Positions 17,596 through 26,432 of a DNA stretch of 64,000 nucleotides are shown in pieces; position 1 is the stretch's first letter, and every line of letters starts with the position of its first letter. The translations under genes were made by a program, and so were the position numbers. The stretch is from Pelagicoccus albus. Lineage in GTDB: Bacteria; Verrucomicrobiota; Verrucomicrobiia; Opitutales; Opitutaceae. The notes below the pieces were generated by a model. That model had not been told where the DNA came from. It saw only the letters and a program-made list of their open reading frames with translations, and searched no databases. The stretch covers positions 62,001 to 126,000 of the forward strand of contig NZ_JACHVC010000007.1 in the NCBI RefSeq assembly GCF_014230145.1, given 5' to 3'.

Positions 17596-18159
17596 CTACT
17601 TCCCTAGCTTGTACTTCAGCAGCACGCTGGTTTCGCTGAGCTGGCTTGACTCGAACAGCTGCAGATTCAGCTCCAGCTCCTTAGTTAGCAGAGGGGTGCC
17701 CGCCCCAAACAGGATCGGCTCGATAGTGATCCACAACTCCTCGACCAAACCGCTAGCGAGAAAGTGAGTGTAGATTTGCCCGCCTCCGAGTAACGCGGTC
17801 ATCTTTCGTCCACGTTTCGCTAGCTCTGCTTGGATTTGAGTGGGTGACAGGTTGGTAAATTCTATCAGGCCGGGCCGCTCCTCATCTTCGAAATCGGATG
17901 GGTTCCGGGTAACGACTTTTCTCAAAAAGCGGGTCGAGGAGGAGCTTTGAATTCTCTGACGCAAAGTCTCGTAGGTCTTTCGCCCCATGATCATGGAATC
18001 GAAATTCTGTAGGCTGCTTCTCAGGAAGGCGGCATCTGCCTCGCTGCAAAAATCCGTCCCTGGGCGATCTGGGCGGGCGATGAATCCGTCGAGCGATTGG
18101 GCGGCGATCAGTGTTATTCGAGACACGGATCCGATTCGAAACTGAGCGCGCTCTAGCAT
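17596..18159 (-). CDS. dihydrofolate reductase / RibD C-terminal family oxidoreductase
   Basis: A stand-alone RibD-C/DHFR-fold NADPH reductase of about 187 residues. LIAAQSLDGFIARPDRPG is the nucleotide-binding N-terminus, MIMGRKTYETL the second motif, and LLGGGQIYTHFLASGLVEEL with FGAGTPLL the C-terminal signature. It lacks the deaminase domain of RibD, so its natural substrate is unknown. The ATG at 18159 is preferred; a GTG near 18126 would remove 11 N-terminal residues that lie outside the fold. Confidence 0.82.
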   Translation of the reverse strand: MLERAQFRIGSVSRITLIAAQSLDGFIARPDRPGTDFCSEADAAFLRSSLQNFDSMIMGRKTYETLRQRIQSSSSTRFLRKVVTRNPSDFEDEERPGLIEFTNLSPTQIQAELAKRGRKMTALLGGGQIYTHFLASGLVEELWITIEPILFGAGTPLLTKELELNLQLFESSQLSETSVLLKYKLGK

Positions 18160-18325
18160 CAACGCTGAAATTCGTTATACTCTCTTTGTCAGGCGGTTAA
18201 TTGAATTAAGCGAATGCGTAAAAGAAGCCTGAGCGCGAATTGACCCTATGCTCGTGATAGGCGCTTTTCTCTGAAGCGGAGCGGCTGTGGGTCGATAATG
18301 AAATGGGCCAATTGGCCCTCTTGAT

Positions 18326-19954
18326 ATGAACCGACGTTTCCAATTTCTCTTAGTTCTCTATTCACTGGCGTTTGTTTGCCTTTCGGCATTCACGGCCGGG
18401 GACTATGGATTGAGCTGGGACGAACCCTTTCGCTGGAGGTCGGGGGACAAGAAGCTGGCCTACTACGAGAGACTCGCATCTGCGGATGATAAGCTCGAGG
18501 TAATGAGTAAGGCCCCAAACGACGTCTATCCTGGTTTTTACGATATCCCGCTGGCTATCGCCCGCCGCGATCTTCCGGTCGACGACGTGACGCTGAGTCG
18601 TATCTGGAATTCGGTTTTCGCTTTTTTTCTGGCGCTCGCTCCTGTGGCGATGACGCGGATTCTGTTGGTCTCGGGAAGAGCTGAGTCTGCCAGCAAAAGG
18701 GATCGGGCAATACAGGATTTCCTACCTTTCCTCGCCGGCTTCGCCTTGCTGTGTATGCCGGAAGTGAACGGCCACCTTTTTATAAACCCCAAGGATATTC
18801 CATTTGCCGCAACCTATGGCTGGGGAGTCGTTCTGATTCTGTGGATTGTGCTGGACCTTGCGAACTTCACTTGGACACGAGCAGTGGCCCTCGGTCTTGT
18901 TTGCGGAGCAGCCATGGCAACTCGCCCTCCGGGGATCGCCTTGTTCGGCTTTTTAGGGTTGTTTATCGCAGCAAAGGCGATGATCGCAAGTGGACCACAC
19001 ATCACTCTTGGTAAGAGACTTAAAATTCTCGGCGGATTCACGATAAAAAGCGTATTCAGTTTTTTGGTCGCTTGGCTGACGATGTTGCCTTTCTGGCCAC
19101 GTGCACACCGCACTTTGTTGAGTCCTTTTGCCGCCTCCACGGAAAGTGTTACTCAGTTGAAGACTTTCTCATCTGCTCAGCCCGTCTTGTACGCCGGGCA
19201 ATTTTATGAGGCAGGCGAAACGCCTTGGACCTATTCGCTTTGGATGTTTGTCATCAAACAACCCGAGTGGGTGCTGCTGCTTCTCGCATTGGCTGGAATC
19301 GCACTGGTTCAAGCAATTCCCACTCTGAAGCAAAAAGTGCGAGAGGGGGATGGCTTTGTCTGGGGAGCAGCTTTGGCCGTTAGCGCCGCTCTTTTGCCAT
19401 GGATATACGTCGTTGTATCGGAGGCTGCGATACATAACGGATTTCGACACATGTTTTATGTGCTGCCGATGATCGCTATGATTTCGGCTTTGGGGGCAAG
19501 ATGGCTACTGTTGACGGTTTGGGAAGTGCCGCGCTGGCGCGTCGGTTCGATAGGGCTGCTCGGGTTCGCGATGCTTCTGGGCCTGCTGTCGATAATAAGA
19601 CTGTATCCGTATCAGTACATGTATTACAATACGCTTGTCGGTGGAACGGCAGGTGCATTTGGCCGCTATGAGACCGATTATTGGTTTTTAGGCTCTAAGG
19701 AGGCTTTTGAAATTCTATCGGATGAGGTGGGCGAATCGCCAACTAGAATCTTTGTTCTTGGGCCGCAAGGTGTCGCCAACTACTATGCAAAACCCAATAT
19801 GGAGATTGTAGAAAATCCTGCTCTAGCGACTCATTATATTGGTCGATATATTCCAGAAATTGTAGGGAATAATAGGATACTGTCTGAGATCGATCGAGCA
19901 GGAATTCCCTTGCTCGTTGTCGTCGACTTGAGAATGCTAGCAACGAGCAAATAG
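18326..19954 (+). CDS. GT-C type membrane glycosyltransferase (GT39/ArnT-like)
   Basis: A 542-residue polytopic inner-membrane protein with about 11 hydrophobic segments. Its first periplasmic loop contains GLSWDEPFRWR, the acidic DE motif that in the GT39/GT83 families accepts the polyprenyl-phosphate sugar. Later EAAIHNGFRHMFYVLPM also resembles this class. It probably transfers a sugar from a polyprenyl carrier in the periplasm. It is 15 bp upstream of a GT4 gene on the same strand, and both run into the opposite-strand glycan operon. The donor and acceptor are unknown. Confidence 0.7.
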   Translation: MNRRFQFLLVLYSLAFVCLSAFTAGDYGLSWDEPFRWRSGDKKLAYYERLASADDKLEVMSKAPNDVYPGFYDIPLAIARRDLPVDDVTLSRIWNSVFAFFLALAPVAMTRILLVSGRAESASKRDRAIQDFLPFLAGFALLCMPEVNGHLFINPKDIPFAATYGWGVVLILWIVLDLANFTWTRAVALGLVCGAAMATRPPGIALFGFLGLFIAAKAMIASGPHITLGKRLKILGGFTIKSVFSFLVAWLTMLPFWPRAHRTLLSPFAASTESVTQLKTFSSAQPVLYAGQFYEAGETPWTYSLWMFVIKQPEWVLLLLALAGIALVQAIPTLKQKVREGDGFVWGAALAVSAALLPWIYVVVSEAAIHNGFRHMFYVLPMIAMISALGARWLLLTVWEVPRWRVGSIGLLGFAMLLGLLSIIRLYPYQYMYYNTLVGGTAGAFGRYETDYWFLGSKEAFEILSDEVGESPTRIFVLGPQGVANYYAKPNMEIVENPALATHYIGRYIPEIVGNNRILSEIDRAGIPLLVVVDLRMLATSK

Positions 19955-19969
19955 TTTCAGCTCGCGAAA

Positions 19970-21004
19970 ATGAAGATTATCTTCGTCAAATTTTTCGACA
20001 GGAATCCCTACCAAAGACTTCTTGCTGATTCGCTTGAGAAGCAAGGGCATGAGGTCGTCTTGCTTAAGTCCATCTATCGGTTTCGGTTCTTATTCAGCTT
20101 GAAAGCTGACGTGGTCCATCTGCATTGGCCGCCAGAGTTCTCATGGGAGCTTTCATCAATGATCAAGTTAGCCTTTTTTCGAATTTGGCTGGAGGTGATG
20201 AGAGTTAAGGGGACTCGAATTGTTTGGACCGTTCATAATTTGCTTCCTCACGACAATCGTTTTAGAAGGGCGAATCTAAACCTGTGTAGAAGCTATGCTA
20301 GCCGTTGTGACACTCTTATTTGCCATTCTGCTTTAGCGCGGAAGGTCGTTTTACGCTCCTATCGGGTCAACCCGGAAAAAGTTACAGTCACACCTCATGG
20401 AAACTTTATCGACGTATATCCCGAAGGAGTCGGGAGGGTTCGTTTTCGCGAAAATAGAGGCTTTTCTGAGCAGGATGTAGTAGTGCTGTTCTTCGGGAAA
20501 ATTAGAGCGTACAAGGGGCTTCGGAAGTTTATAGACTCTTTCGCGCGGAGTTCGAATACACAAATTCGATTTGTAGTAGCCGGTTCAATTTCAAGCGAAT
20601 CGCTCGCTGATGAACTGAAAAGGTTCGCCGAGAGAGAGCAGCGTCTATCGCTTGAGGTGGGATATGTGGCAGACTCGGACCTCAGAGACTACTTCGAAAT
20701 GGCAGATTTTGTGGCGTTGCCTTATGAGAGTTCACTTACTTCTGGAGCCGCGGTTCTTGCTATGTCTTTGGGCAAAGCCTGTCTTGCAACCCGTACTGCT
20801 GGGTTCGAGTCGGTTCTCGATGACAGCGGTTGCATCTTTTACGACTCTGCTGAGGTTGATGTATTGTGGAAGCAGGTTTTTGAGTGCACTACCTCTCGTG
20901 ATATGGGGAGGGCGAATCTCGAAAAAGCCAAGCAGTGGGACTGGGATTCTATCGGTGCTACGACTGCAAAAGCGTATCGCAGGAAAGCACTAGAAATGCT
21001 CTAA
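19970..21004 (+). CDS. GT4-family glycosyltransferase
   Basis: A GT-B fold sugar transferase of 344 residues. VVHLHWPPEF and IVWTVHNLLPHD are the N-terminal Rossmann motifs. The C-terminal lobe has VVLFFGKIRAYKGLRKFID and the donor-binding VALPYESSLTSGAAVLAMSLGKAC. The start ATG is 15 bp from the preceding gene. Its 3' end overlaps the convergent sulfotransferase gene by 15 bp. The A/T content is visibly higher than in the flanking housekeeping genes, consistent with imported glycan genes. Confidence 0.85.
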   Translation: MKIIFVKFFDRNPYQRLLADSLEKQGHEVVLLKSIYRFRFLFSLKADVVHLHWPPEFSWELSSMIKLAFFRIWLEVMRVKGTRIVWTVHNLLPHDNRFRRANLNLCRSYASRCDTLICHSALARKVVLRSYRVNPEKVTVTPHGNFIDVYPEGVGRVRFRENRGFSEQDVVVLFFGKIRAYKGLRKFIDSFARSSNTQIRFVVAGSISSESLADELKRFAEREQRLSLEVGYVADSDLRDYFEMADFVALPYESSLTSGAAVLAMSLGKACLATRTAGFESVLDDSGCIFYDSAEVDVLWKQVFECTTSRDMGRANLEKAKQWDWDSIGATTAKAYRRKALEML

Positions 21005-21862
21005 AAAATAGCTCTGTGATGACGGCTCTTTCTGAACTGCTGAGATAAACTGGCAGTACTCGTCGCGTGTCTCAGATTTGATCTCCTGATCGTTTGGTTG
21101 TTTGTAACCAATATTTTGAGACGTGTTGCTTTTCCATGATTCGTTCGAGTTAATTAGCTGTTCCGCCGTTTTGCGGTAACCTGTTAATTGGCTCTCTTCA
21201 AAAGCTACCCCGATAAATGAGCACATGCTCTGCAAACAGTCTTTAGGTTTTTGAACTAGGCTTTCGTAGTTGGTGAAGTAGTGTTTTTTGTTTCCTACGT
21301 ACTTAAGATGCAGGTCTAGGTCGCTTCTCCACCTGTCTAGGCAACTCTGAGTGCTGTATCTCGACCCCGGGCCCCACGTTTCGGGAGCTGATTCAGCCGC
21401 TTTGGCTATTGATCGGGCAGTGCTCTCACCGTCTCTTAGCAAATGGATGAATATGGCATCCGGAACACTGTTCGATATGGTTTCTATGTAGTGCAGGTGG
21501 CGTGGCGTTTTTTCCAGCCAGATAGGCTTGCTTTCTTTGAAGGCCAGGCGATCAAGCAAAGAAACGAAATACTGGATACATGAAACTCTAGACGGAAACT
21601 TCTCGCGTTCGAACTTCGGGTCTATTCCAACGGTGCCCCAAAGTTCAGAAAGTTTGAGGCAGGTGGATTTCCATCTCTTCTTGTTGCTACGGTTCGCCCA
21701 AGGGATAAGGTCGCGTTTTCGTTTCCTTATCTCGTAGAAGAAATGGGTTTCTGGCACTGAATGGATGAGAGGATGAGATGCGAGGAGAGATTGCAGTAGC
21801 GTTGTTCCGGAACGTGGAGTTCCCACTATGAATATACGTCTCTTTATTGTGAGCTTAGCCAT
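20990..21862 (-). CDS. sulfotransferase
   Basis: A 290-residue PAPS-dependent sulfotransferase. The N-terminal phosphosulfate loop is FIVGTPRSGTTLLQSLLASHP (Gly-rich, Ser/Thr) and the later 3'-phosphate-binding part FIHLLRDGESTARS is also seen. It is probably cytoplasmic and acts on a lipid-linked sugar or on tyrosine; in this glycan operon a sulfated polysaccharide is the simplest reading. Last gene of the minus array. The 15-bp overlap of its stop with the stop of the opposite GT4 gene leaves no terminator between them. Confidence 0.85.
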   Translation of the reverse strand: MAKLTIKRRIFIVGTPRSGTTLLQSLLASHPLIHSVPETHFFYEIRKRKRDLIPWANRSNKKRWKSTCLKLSELWGTVGIDPKFEREKFPSRVSCIQYFVSLLDRLAFKESKPIWLEKTPRHLHYIETISNSVPDAIFIHLLRDGESTARSIAKAAESAPETWGPGSRYSTQSCLDRWRSDLDLHLKYVGNKKHYFTNYESLVQKPKDCLQSMCSFIGVAFEESQLTGYRKTAEQLINSNESWKSNTSQNIGYKQPNDQEIKSETRDEYCQFISAVQKEPSSQSYFLEHF

Positions 21863-21876
21863 AGCGAAAAGACTCC

Positions 21877-23376
21877 TTATTTTGCAGCCCTCCAGAGGCT
21901 GGTTTGTCTTGTCGCAATGAAAGTCAACGGTTTCAACTCCTTAGAGGCGACTTTCTGCAGTAGCAAAAGATAGGAGAGGAAGTAGGATAGTCCTCCTAGG
22001 CAAAGCTCTGCAAACGGGTGCAGATGCAAGGTGGAGGATGAAAGCCCTCGGATGGCCAAACAGGGCACTAGCGCCACAGCGGAAGCGGCAATTGGCCTGC
22101 CTGATGCCTTCAAGAATCCATCGACCCTTGCCGGAGTTCCAGAAAAGCAGAAAGCAAGATTCGGCAGTTTGAGTAGTACTCTAGAAGTTGATACAGAAAT
22201 GGCGACTCCCGTGATCCCCCAGTTTGAGCCAATAATGATAGCCGATACGAACAATAGTGTGTTGGGTATCACAGCCAGCGTTTGTCGGCCAACATGTCCC
22301 CAAGATTTGTATACCCAGCCAGTTGCGACGTTAGTTGAGGCCATCAGTGCCGCTGGAGATAATAGCTGGTAAATAAGGGCCGAGTCGCTCCATTGACTTC
22401 CTAGAAATAACTCAATGATCGAGTGAGCGTAGAAAGTACTGAAAAATATCAGCGGCGCAGAAAGGAGTGAGATTCCCTCTATGGAGGTTTCGTACAATTT
22501 CCTGTAATTGTACGGCTGGTCTTGCAGTCGTGACAGTGCGGGTATGACAGCGTTGGAAAGTGGCGAATTTATCTGTTGGATGGGCAGTAGGAGAAGGTCG
22601 TAAGCTTTTGAATAGAAACCGAGAGCTATCGTACCGAATGAAAAGCCTATGATAGCGTCATCCGCTTTCCGTGAAAAGTAGTTTATGAAATTGAATGACG
22701 TGACATTCGCTCCGAAAGCGAAAAGAGATTTCGATTTAGTAAGGTCTTTGGGCGCTGAGGGTAACCAATTGACTAGCGTCCATATCAGTATCGTTTGAGT
22801 CGCAGCTCGACTGAGTGGGATAGACACGAGAGCCCAATAGCCAGCACCGGCCAATGCGAGTATAACAGCAATCGCCAAAGATGTGACAGTCGAAACGAGG
22901 CCACGGTAGGCGGCCGTCTTCTGCTGCATCCTACGAAGGAGGATTGCGTTGTGTATAGATCCTAGGGCTGACAAAGGAAGCCCTAGGGAACTGACTGCAA
23001 TGATTGCAGCAAGCCCCTTCATTTCGAAAAAGGTTTCTGCTGGGTTGCTCAGTATCCAGGCTAACATAACCAGAAAGACAGAGAGCAGGAGGTTTACCCA
23101 AAGAAGGTTTGATAGATGTTGATCAGTAATATCCCTTTTTTGGATGGATGCGGAGGCTAGGCCTAGGTCCTGAAATAAGGTGATCAAGCCGGTTGCGATT
23201 GATGCAAAAGCCACGATCCCAAAATCGTAAGGAGACAGGATTCGAGCCAACAGAGCGGTGGCTAGTACGGTTGCTAACAATCCAATCAGTTTACCAGCGA
23301 GCAAGAACGCGGATCCCGAAAGCGCCTGGCTCTCGAGTTTCTGGTAATCTTGTTCTGCTGGAGCGTGTTGTTTCAT
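21877..23376 (-). CDS. polysaccharide flippase (Wzx/MOP superfamily)
   Basis: A 499-residue, roughly 12-14-segment membrane protein. The N-terminal region (ALSGSAFLLAGKLIGLLATV, LLARILSPYDFGIVA) and the order of segments fit the polysaccharide-synthesis flippase family that moves lipid-linked oligosaccharide across the inner membrane. It is translationally coupled to the gene before it (ATGA at 23376-23373) and 14 bp from the sulfotransferase gene, so it belongs to the same export pathway. Confidence 0.9.
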   Translation of the reverse strand: MKQHAPAEQDYQKLESQALSGSAFLLAGKLIGLLATVLATALLARILSPYDFGIVAFASIATGLITLFQDLGLASASIQKRDITDQHLSNLLWVNLLLSVFLVMLAWILSNPAETFFEMKGLAAIIAVSSLGLPLSALGSIHNAILLRRMQQKTAAYRGLVSTVTSLAIAVILALAGAGYWALVSIPLSRAATQTILIWTLVNWLPSAPKDLTKSKSLFAFGANVTSFNFINYFSRKADDAIIGFSFGTIALGFYSKAYDLLLLPIQQINSPLSNAVIPALSRLQDQPYNYRKLYETSIEGISLLSAPLIFFSTFYAHSIIELFLGSQWSDSALIYQLLSPAALMASTNVATGWVYKSWGHVGRQTLAVIPNTLLFVSAIIIGSNWGITGVAISVSTSRVLLKLPNLAFCFSGTPARVDGFLKASGRPIAASAVALVPCLAIRGLSSSTLHLHPFAELCLGGLSYFLSYLLLLQKVASKELKPLTFIATRQTSLWRAAK

Positions 23377-24461
23377 TCGTAAAGGTCGACGTATTCGACT
23401 ACCTCGTACACGCGAGCTTTGGCTGTATTTGAGTCACAGGCCTGAAGCCCATAGTCGGGACCGAGCTCTCCGATTTGGCGCTGCAGCCATCTGTTGGCTT
23501 CCTGTTTCGACTTTGGGTCAAAAACTGAAATGGTGTAGGCCATCTCGAAGCCTACTGGGTTGTATTCGTAAGAGTAGGGGTTTGGTGGAGACACGTTTTG
23601 GCCATGCTTTTCGGATCGTGCGTAATCCAACGCTTTAAGAAATTTTTCGTTTTCCCAGAAAGAGTGGTTGGGGAAGTTTCGTTTTAGCGTCGAAAATGCA
23701 TGCATGTTGAACGCGTGGTAGCCATGGTCCCGCTTTTTTACGTCGAGGCTTTTGAAACTGCGCTTCTTTAGCTTGTCGTATTGGAGGTAAGCAAAGTGGA
23801 AAGGGGTTCCCGGACGGAATAATCTATCGTACCATTTTAATGATATCCGATGCTGGATGAGACCATTACGATAGATTTCGAAGTGAGTGTCGATATTGTC
23901 TAGAAATCTGGATACGTCAGATTTTGCGAGTTTAGACCCGAGCTGAGCAAGGCGGGATGCGGATGCGGCGAGCCACAGTTGGTGATTGAACGTTTGGTCG
24001 ATCGAAAGTATCTGACCATCTACTTCCAAACGATTCCACAAGGAATTTTTACTATCGAATCGGTGTTGCTCGTAGACTTCAAAAGCGATTTTCGCTGCTC
24101 GCTTAGATCCTAAAATTGCCGTGGCGTGACAAAGTGTTTCGATTATCCAAGCAACTCCGATCGTTCCGTTGCATTGGTCGCGACCTCGTTGATTGCGTTG
24201 ATACCAATTGAAGCCTTGCGGACGATTCTCCGGAAGCAAAACGTAGGACAACGCTTTGTTCGCCGCATTTATAAAATCCTTTTCGCCCGTCCACTTGAAG
24301 CAAAAAGCCCAAAGGACTAGCCAGTGGGCAGTGTTGCGCAGCGGTAACTCTGGGTGTCCATAGGGACCGTTGCAGCCTGGAGGCATACTTCCGTCTTCGG
24401 CCTGCTCGCATAGCGCCTTGTGCGCATGATCAATAACGAATCGTTTGATATCTAAGGTCAT
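23373..24461 (-). CDS. AglQ-like (alpha/alpha)6 toroid protein of glycan cluster
   Basis: A 362-residue protein. An upstream in-frame extension to 24539 is unlikely because the ATG at 24461 overlaps the preceding stop as ATGA and the sequence becomes conserved-looking there (MTLDIKRFV). Features are MPPGCNGPYGHPELPLRNTAHWLV, GRDQCNGTIGVAWIIETL and YNPVGFEMAYTISVF. This resembles the archaeal/bacterial AglQ proteins associated with N-glycosylation clusters and the general alpha/alpha toroid fold of sugar lyases and epimerases. The enzyme activity is not established. Its place between a GT2 gene and a flippase gene implies action on a lipid-linked glycan. Confidence 0.5.
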   Translation of the reverse strand: MTLDIKRFVIDHAHKALCEQAEDGSMPPGCNGPYGHPELPLRNTAHWLVLWAFCFKWTGEKDFINAANKALSYVLLPENRPQGFNWYQRNQRGRDQCNGTIGVAWIIETLCHATAILGSKRAAKIAFEVYEQHRFDSKNSLWNRLEVDGQILSIDQTFNHQLWLAASASRLAQLGSKLAKSDVSRFLDNIDTHFEIYRNGLIQHRISLKWYDRLFRPGTPFHFAYLQYDKLKKRSFKSLDVKKRDHGYHAFNMHAFSTLKRNFPNHSFWENEKFLKALDYARSEKHGQNVSPPNPYSYEYNPVGFEMAYTISVFDPKSKQEANRWLQRQIGELGPDYGLQACDSNTAKARVYEVVEYVDLYE

Positions 24462-25381
24462 GGTAGGCGGTTGAGATGGGTGATCGTGTAGTTTATTCGA
24501 CCCAGCAAGGTTGAGCCGCGACTCCAAAGTTTCGCGCACATTTTAGCGAGTTTGCAGGGCTCCCAATCGAGAGGGGCTTGTGGGTATTGGCTGCGAAACG
24601 ATTTGTTTGCGGGTTTTCCTGTTTGAAGGCTTTCTTTGATTATCTCCATCCAACTCATGCCAGATTTTCGCATCACTGGAATGTGACCTCGACCTACGCG
24701 TAGCTGTTTCACGAATACGTCTTTCCAGCTGCGAGCGGGATGTGTAACCTCAGCTTCATGGGCAAATACGAGCTTGTGGCCGGCTTTGGTGGCGCGACCT
24801 GTCCATTGGACGTCACCACCTGATTTTAGGTGGGCGGGAAATGGACCGATGCTTTCGATGACCGATCTTCTCACAAATAGATTTGCCGTTTTTGTGATAC
24901 CCCGGATTTCGATGTCTCGCTCCATTTGCATGTTGGTGCGGGAATCTATGAATTCGGCTGCATTTGGTTTTTGTTGCTTGAATGTAAATCGTACATGCCC
25001 ACCGGCTAGATCCGCTTTTTCTTTTTGTAAGGTGTCGACTCCGGATTTTATCCAATCAGGGCAGGGGGTGCAGTCGGAATCTGTGAAGGCGATGACGCTT
25101 CCTTGGGCGATTTTTAGCCCCTTGTTTCTCGCCGCATACGAACCTTGAATGGAACATTCTTCGGTAAAGGTGAACTTGCAGTTTAGGCTTTGGCCCGAGG
25201 AGTTGGCGACTTCTTGAGTGATATCTGTAGACCCATTGTCTACGACAATTACCTCGTAGTTGAATACTGGATAAGTTTGATTCGCTAAGGCACCGATCAA
25301 GTTGGCGATGCCTTGCGGGTCGTTGAACACCGGTATGATGACCGATACGAAGGGATGGTTTTCAGGCACTCCGTTGTTCAT
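24458..25381 (-). CDS. GT2-family glycosyltransferase
   Basis: A 307-residue GT-A enzyme. VSVIIPVFNDPQGI and VIVVDNGSTDIT are the first nucleotide motifs, and AFTDSDCTPCPDWI is the DxD-like metal site. The C-terminal 100 residues contain the basic RSWKDVFVKQLRVGRG, possibly membrane-proximal. Soluble by sequence. It overlaps the DUF354 gene by 20 bp and the toroid gene by an ATGA, so it is in the middle of the coupled operon. Confidence 0.9.
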   Translation of the reverse strand: MNNGVPENHPFVSVIIPVFNDPQGIANLIGALANQTYPVFNYEVIVVDNGSTDITQEVANSSGQSLNCKFTFTEECSIQGSYAARNKGLKIAQGSVIAFTDSDCTPCPDWIKSGVDTLQKEKADLAGGHVRFTFKQQKPNAAEFIDSRTNMQMERDIEIRGITKTANLFVRRSVIESIGPFPAHLKSGGDVQWTGRATKAGHKLVFAHEAEVTHPARSWKDVFVKQLRVGRGHIPVMRKSGMSWMEIIKESLQTGKPANKSFRSQYPQAPLDWEPCKLAKMCAKLWSRGSTLLGRINYTITHLNRLP

Positions 25382-26429
25382 CGGATTGATGGAGTTGGTT
25401 TGAAAACTCGTTCACTTGCTCGACCACATACTGGGCCAAATCTTGGTGGTCTTCACAAATCTGGCTTCGTTGTTTTTCTCGGTCTTGAGAATCGAACGGT
25501 GTTTGAAGGAGGGTTTCTACTGCTTGCGAAACGCCTTCTGCACTTGAGAAGCAGAGTGGCAATCCGTAGCGACCTTGCTGGTCGACTAGGTATCCGCGTT
25601 CGTCGGTGCTGTTGACGTAGACGACCGGGGTGCCAAGGCAGGTGGCTTCGGATGCGGTCGAGGCCCCTTCTGTCACCACTAGACGAGCAAAGGCTAAGGC
25701 GTCGTGGAGCTTTTCGGGGGGAGCGGGGAAGCGGTACTGTTCCCACTCGGGAGGTAGTTTACCGCCTTCCGGAACGATGAATAGCGGGAAACGTTGAGCG
25801 AGGTCCTCGACGAGTTTGGGCGTAGCGTCGGCCAGACCCTGGTGCTTAACGTCGTGCAAGGTATCCCAAGCCGAGAGCCGCAGCAGGATGTATCCGTTTT
25901 CTTGTACGCCACCTAGTTCGCTCAATATCCCGGGATCTGGCTTGAAGTGATTTTGATGGAGAAACGTGAGTTCGTGATAGGAATTGTAGCGAATCTGTTT
26001 GGGGCCGAGCTCCTTGTAGAAGCAGTTGGGCGTGTAGATGCGTGAAGCGAAGGGATGGGCGATCCGGTGGTTGAAGGACTGGAACTCGCTATCGGTGAAT
26101 ATCCAACTGGGCACGCCGAGTAGGCGGGCGCTTTGGCTGTAGCTACCCATTAGGCTGAGGACGAGGTCCGGTTTGAATCTGCGAATTTGCTTCGCAACCA
26201 GCCAATGGCGTTTCGGTAACTCGACGATGGGGAAACGATTCCGTTTTCCTGCGGATGCAGCGGTGGATTGTTCGCTGTTTATCCAAGGGTAGCTTTCCAG
26301 AAGACGCTTCATCACGTCCCGGTCTCGTCCGACTACGCGGCAGCTGTGTTCCTGGTTTTGCAGGCCCTGGATGATGAACTTGAAAAAGTGGATATGGGCC
26401 GGGTGGTGTACTTCGAAAAGTATACGCAT
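25362..26429 (-). CDS. DUF354 family GT-B-like protein
   Basis: A 355-residue protein beginning MRILFEVHHPAHIHFFK, the DUF354 signature. The rest looks like a GT-B fold of the UDP-GlcNAc 2-epimerase/MurG type, with a C-terminal donor site VVTEGASTASEATCLGTPVVYVN. It is likely a sugar transferase or epimerase in the surface-glycan pathway, with no established reaction. Its start lies 3 bp after the upstream GT2 stop and its end overlaps the next gene by 20 bp. Confidence 0.8.
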   Translation of the reverse strand: MRILFEVHHPAHIHFFKFIIQGLQNQEHSCRVVGRDRDVMKRLLESYPWINSEQSTAASAGKRNRFPIVELPKRHWLVAKQIRRFKPDLVLSLMGSYSQSARLLGVPSWIFTDSEFQSFNHRIAHPFASRIYTPNCFYKELGPKQIRYNSYHELTFLHQNHFKPDPGILSELGGVQENGYILLRLSAWDTLHDVKHQGLADATPKLVEDLAQRFPLFIVPEGGKLPPEWEQYRFPAPPEKLHDALAFARLVVTEGASTASEATCLGTPVVYVNSTDERGYLVDQQGRYGLPLCFSSAEGVSQAVETLLQTPFDSQDREKQRSQICEDHQDLAQYVVEQVNEFSNQLHQSDEQRSA

Positions 26430-26432
26430 GGG

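Noticed and set aside
23373-24539. Longer start for the toroid gene (24539)
   Set aside because: The first 26 residues overlap the preceding GT2 gene and look random. The ATG at 24461 overlaps the GT2 stop as ATGA and begins the conserved-looking part.
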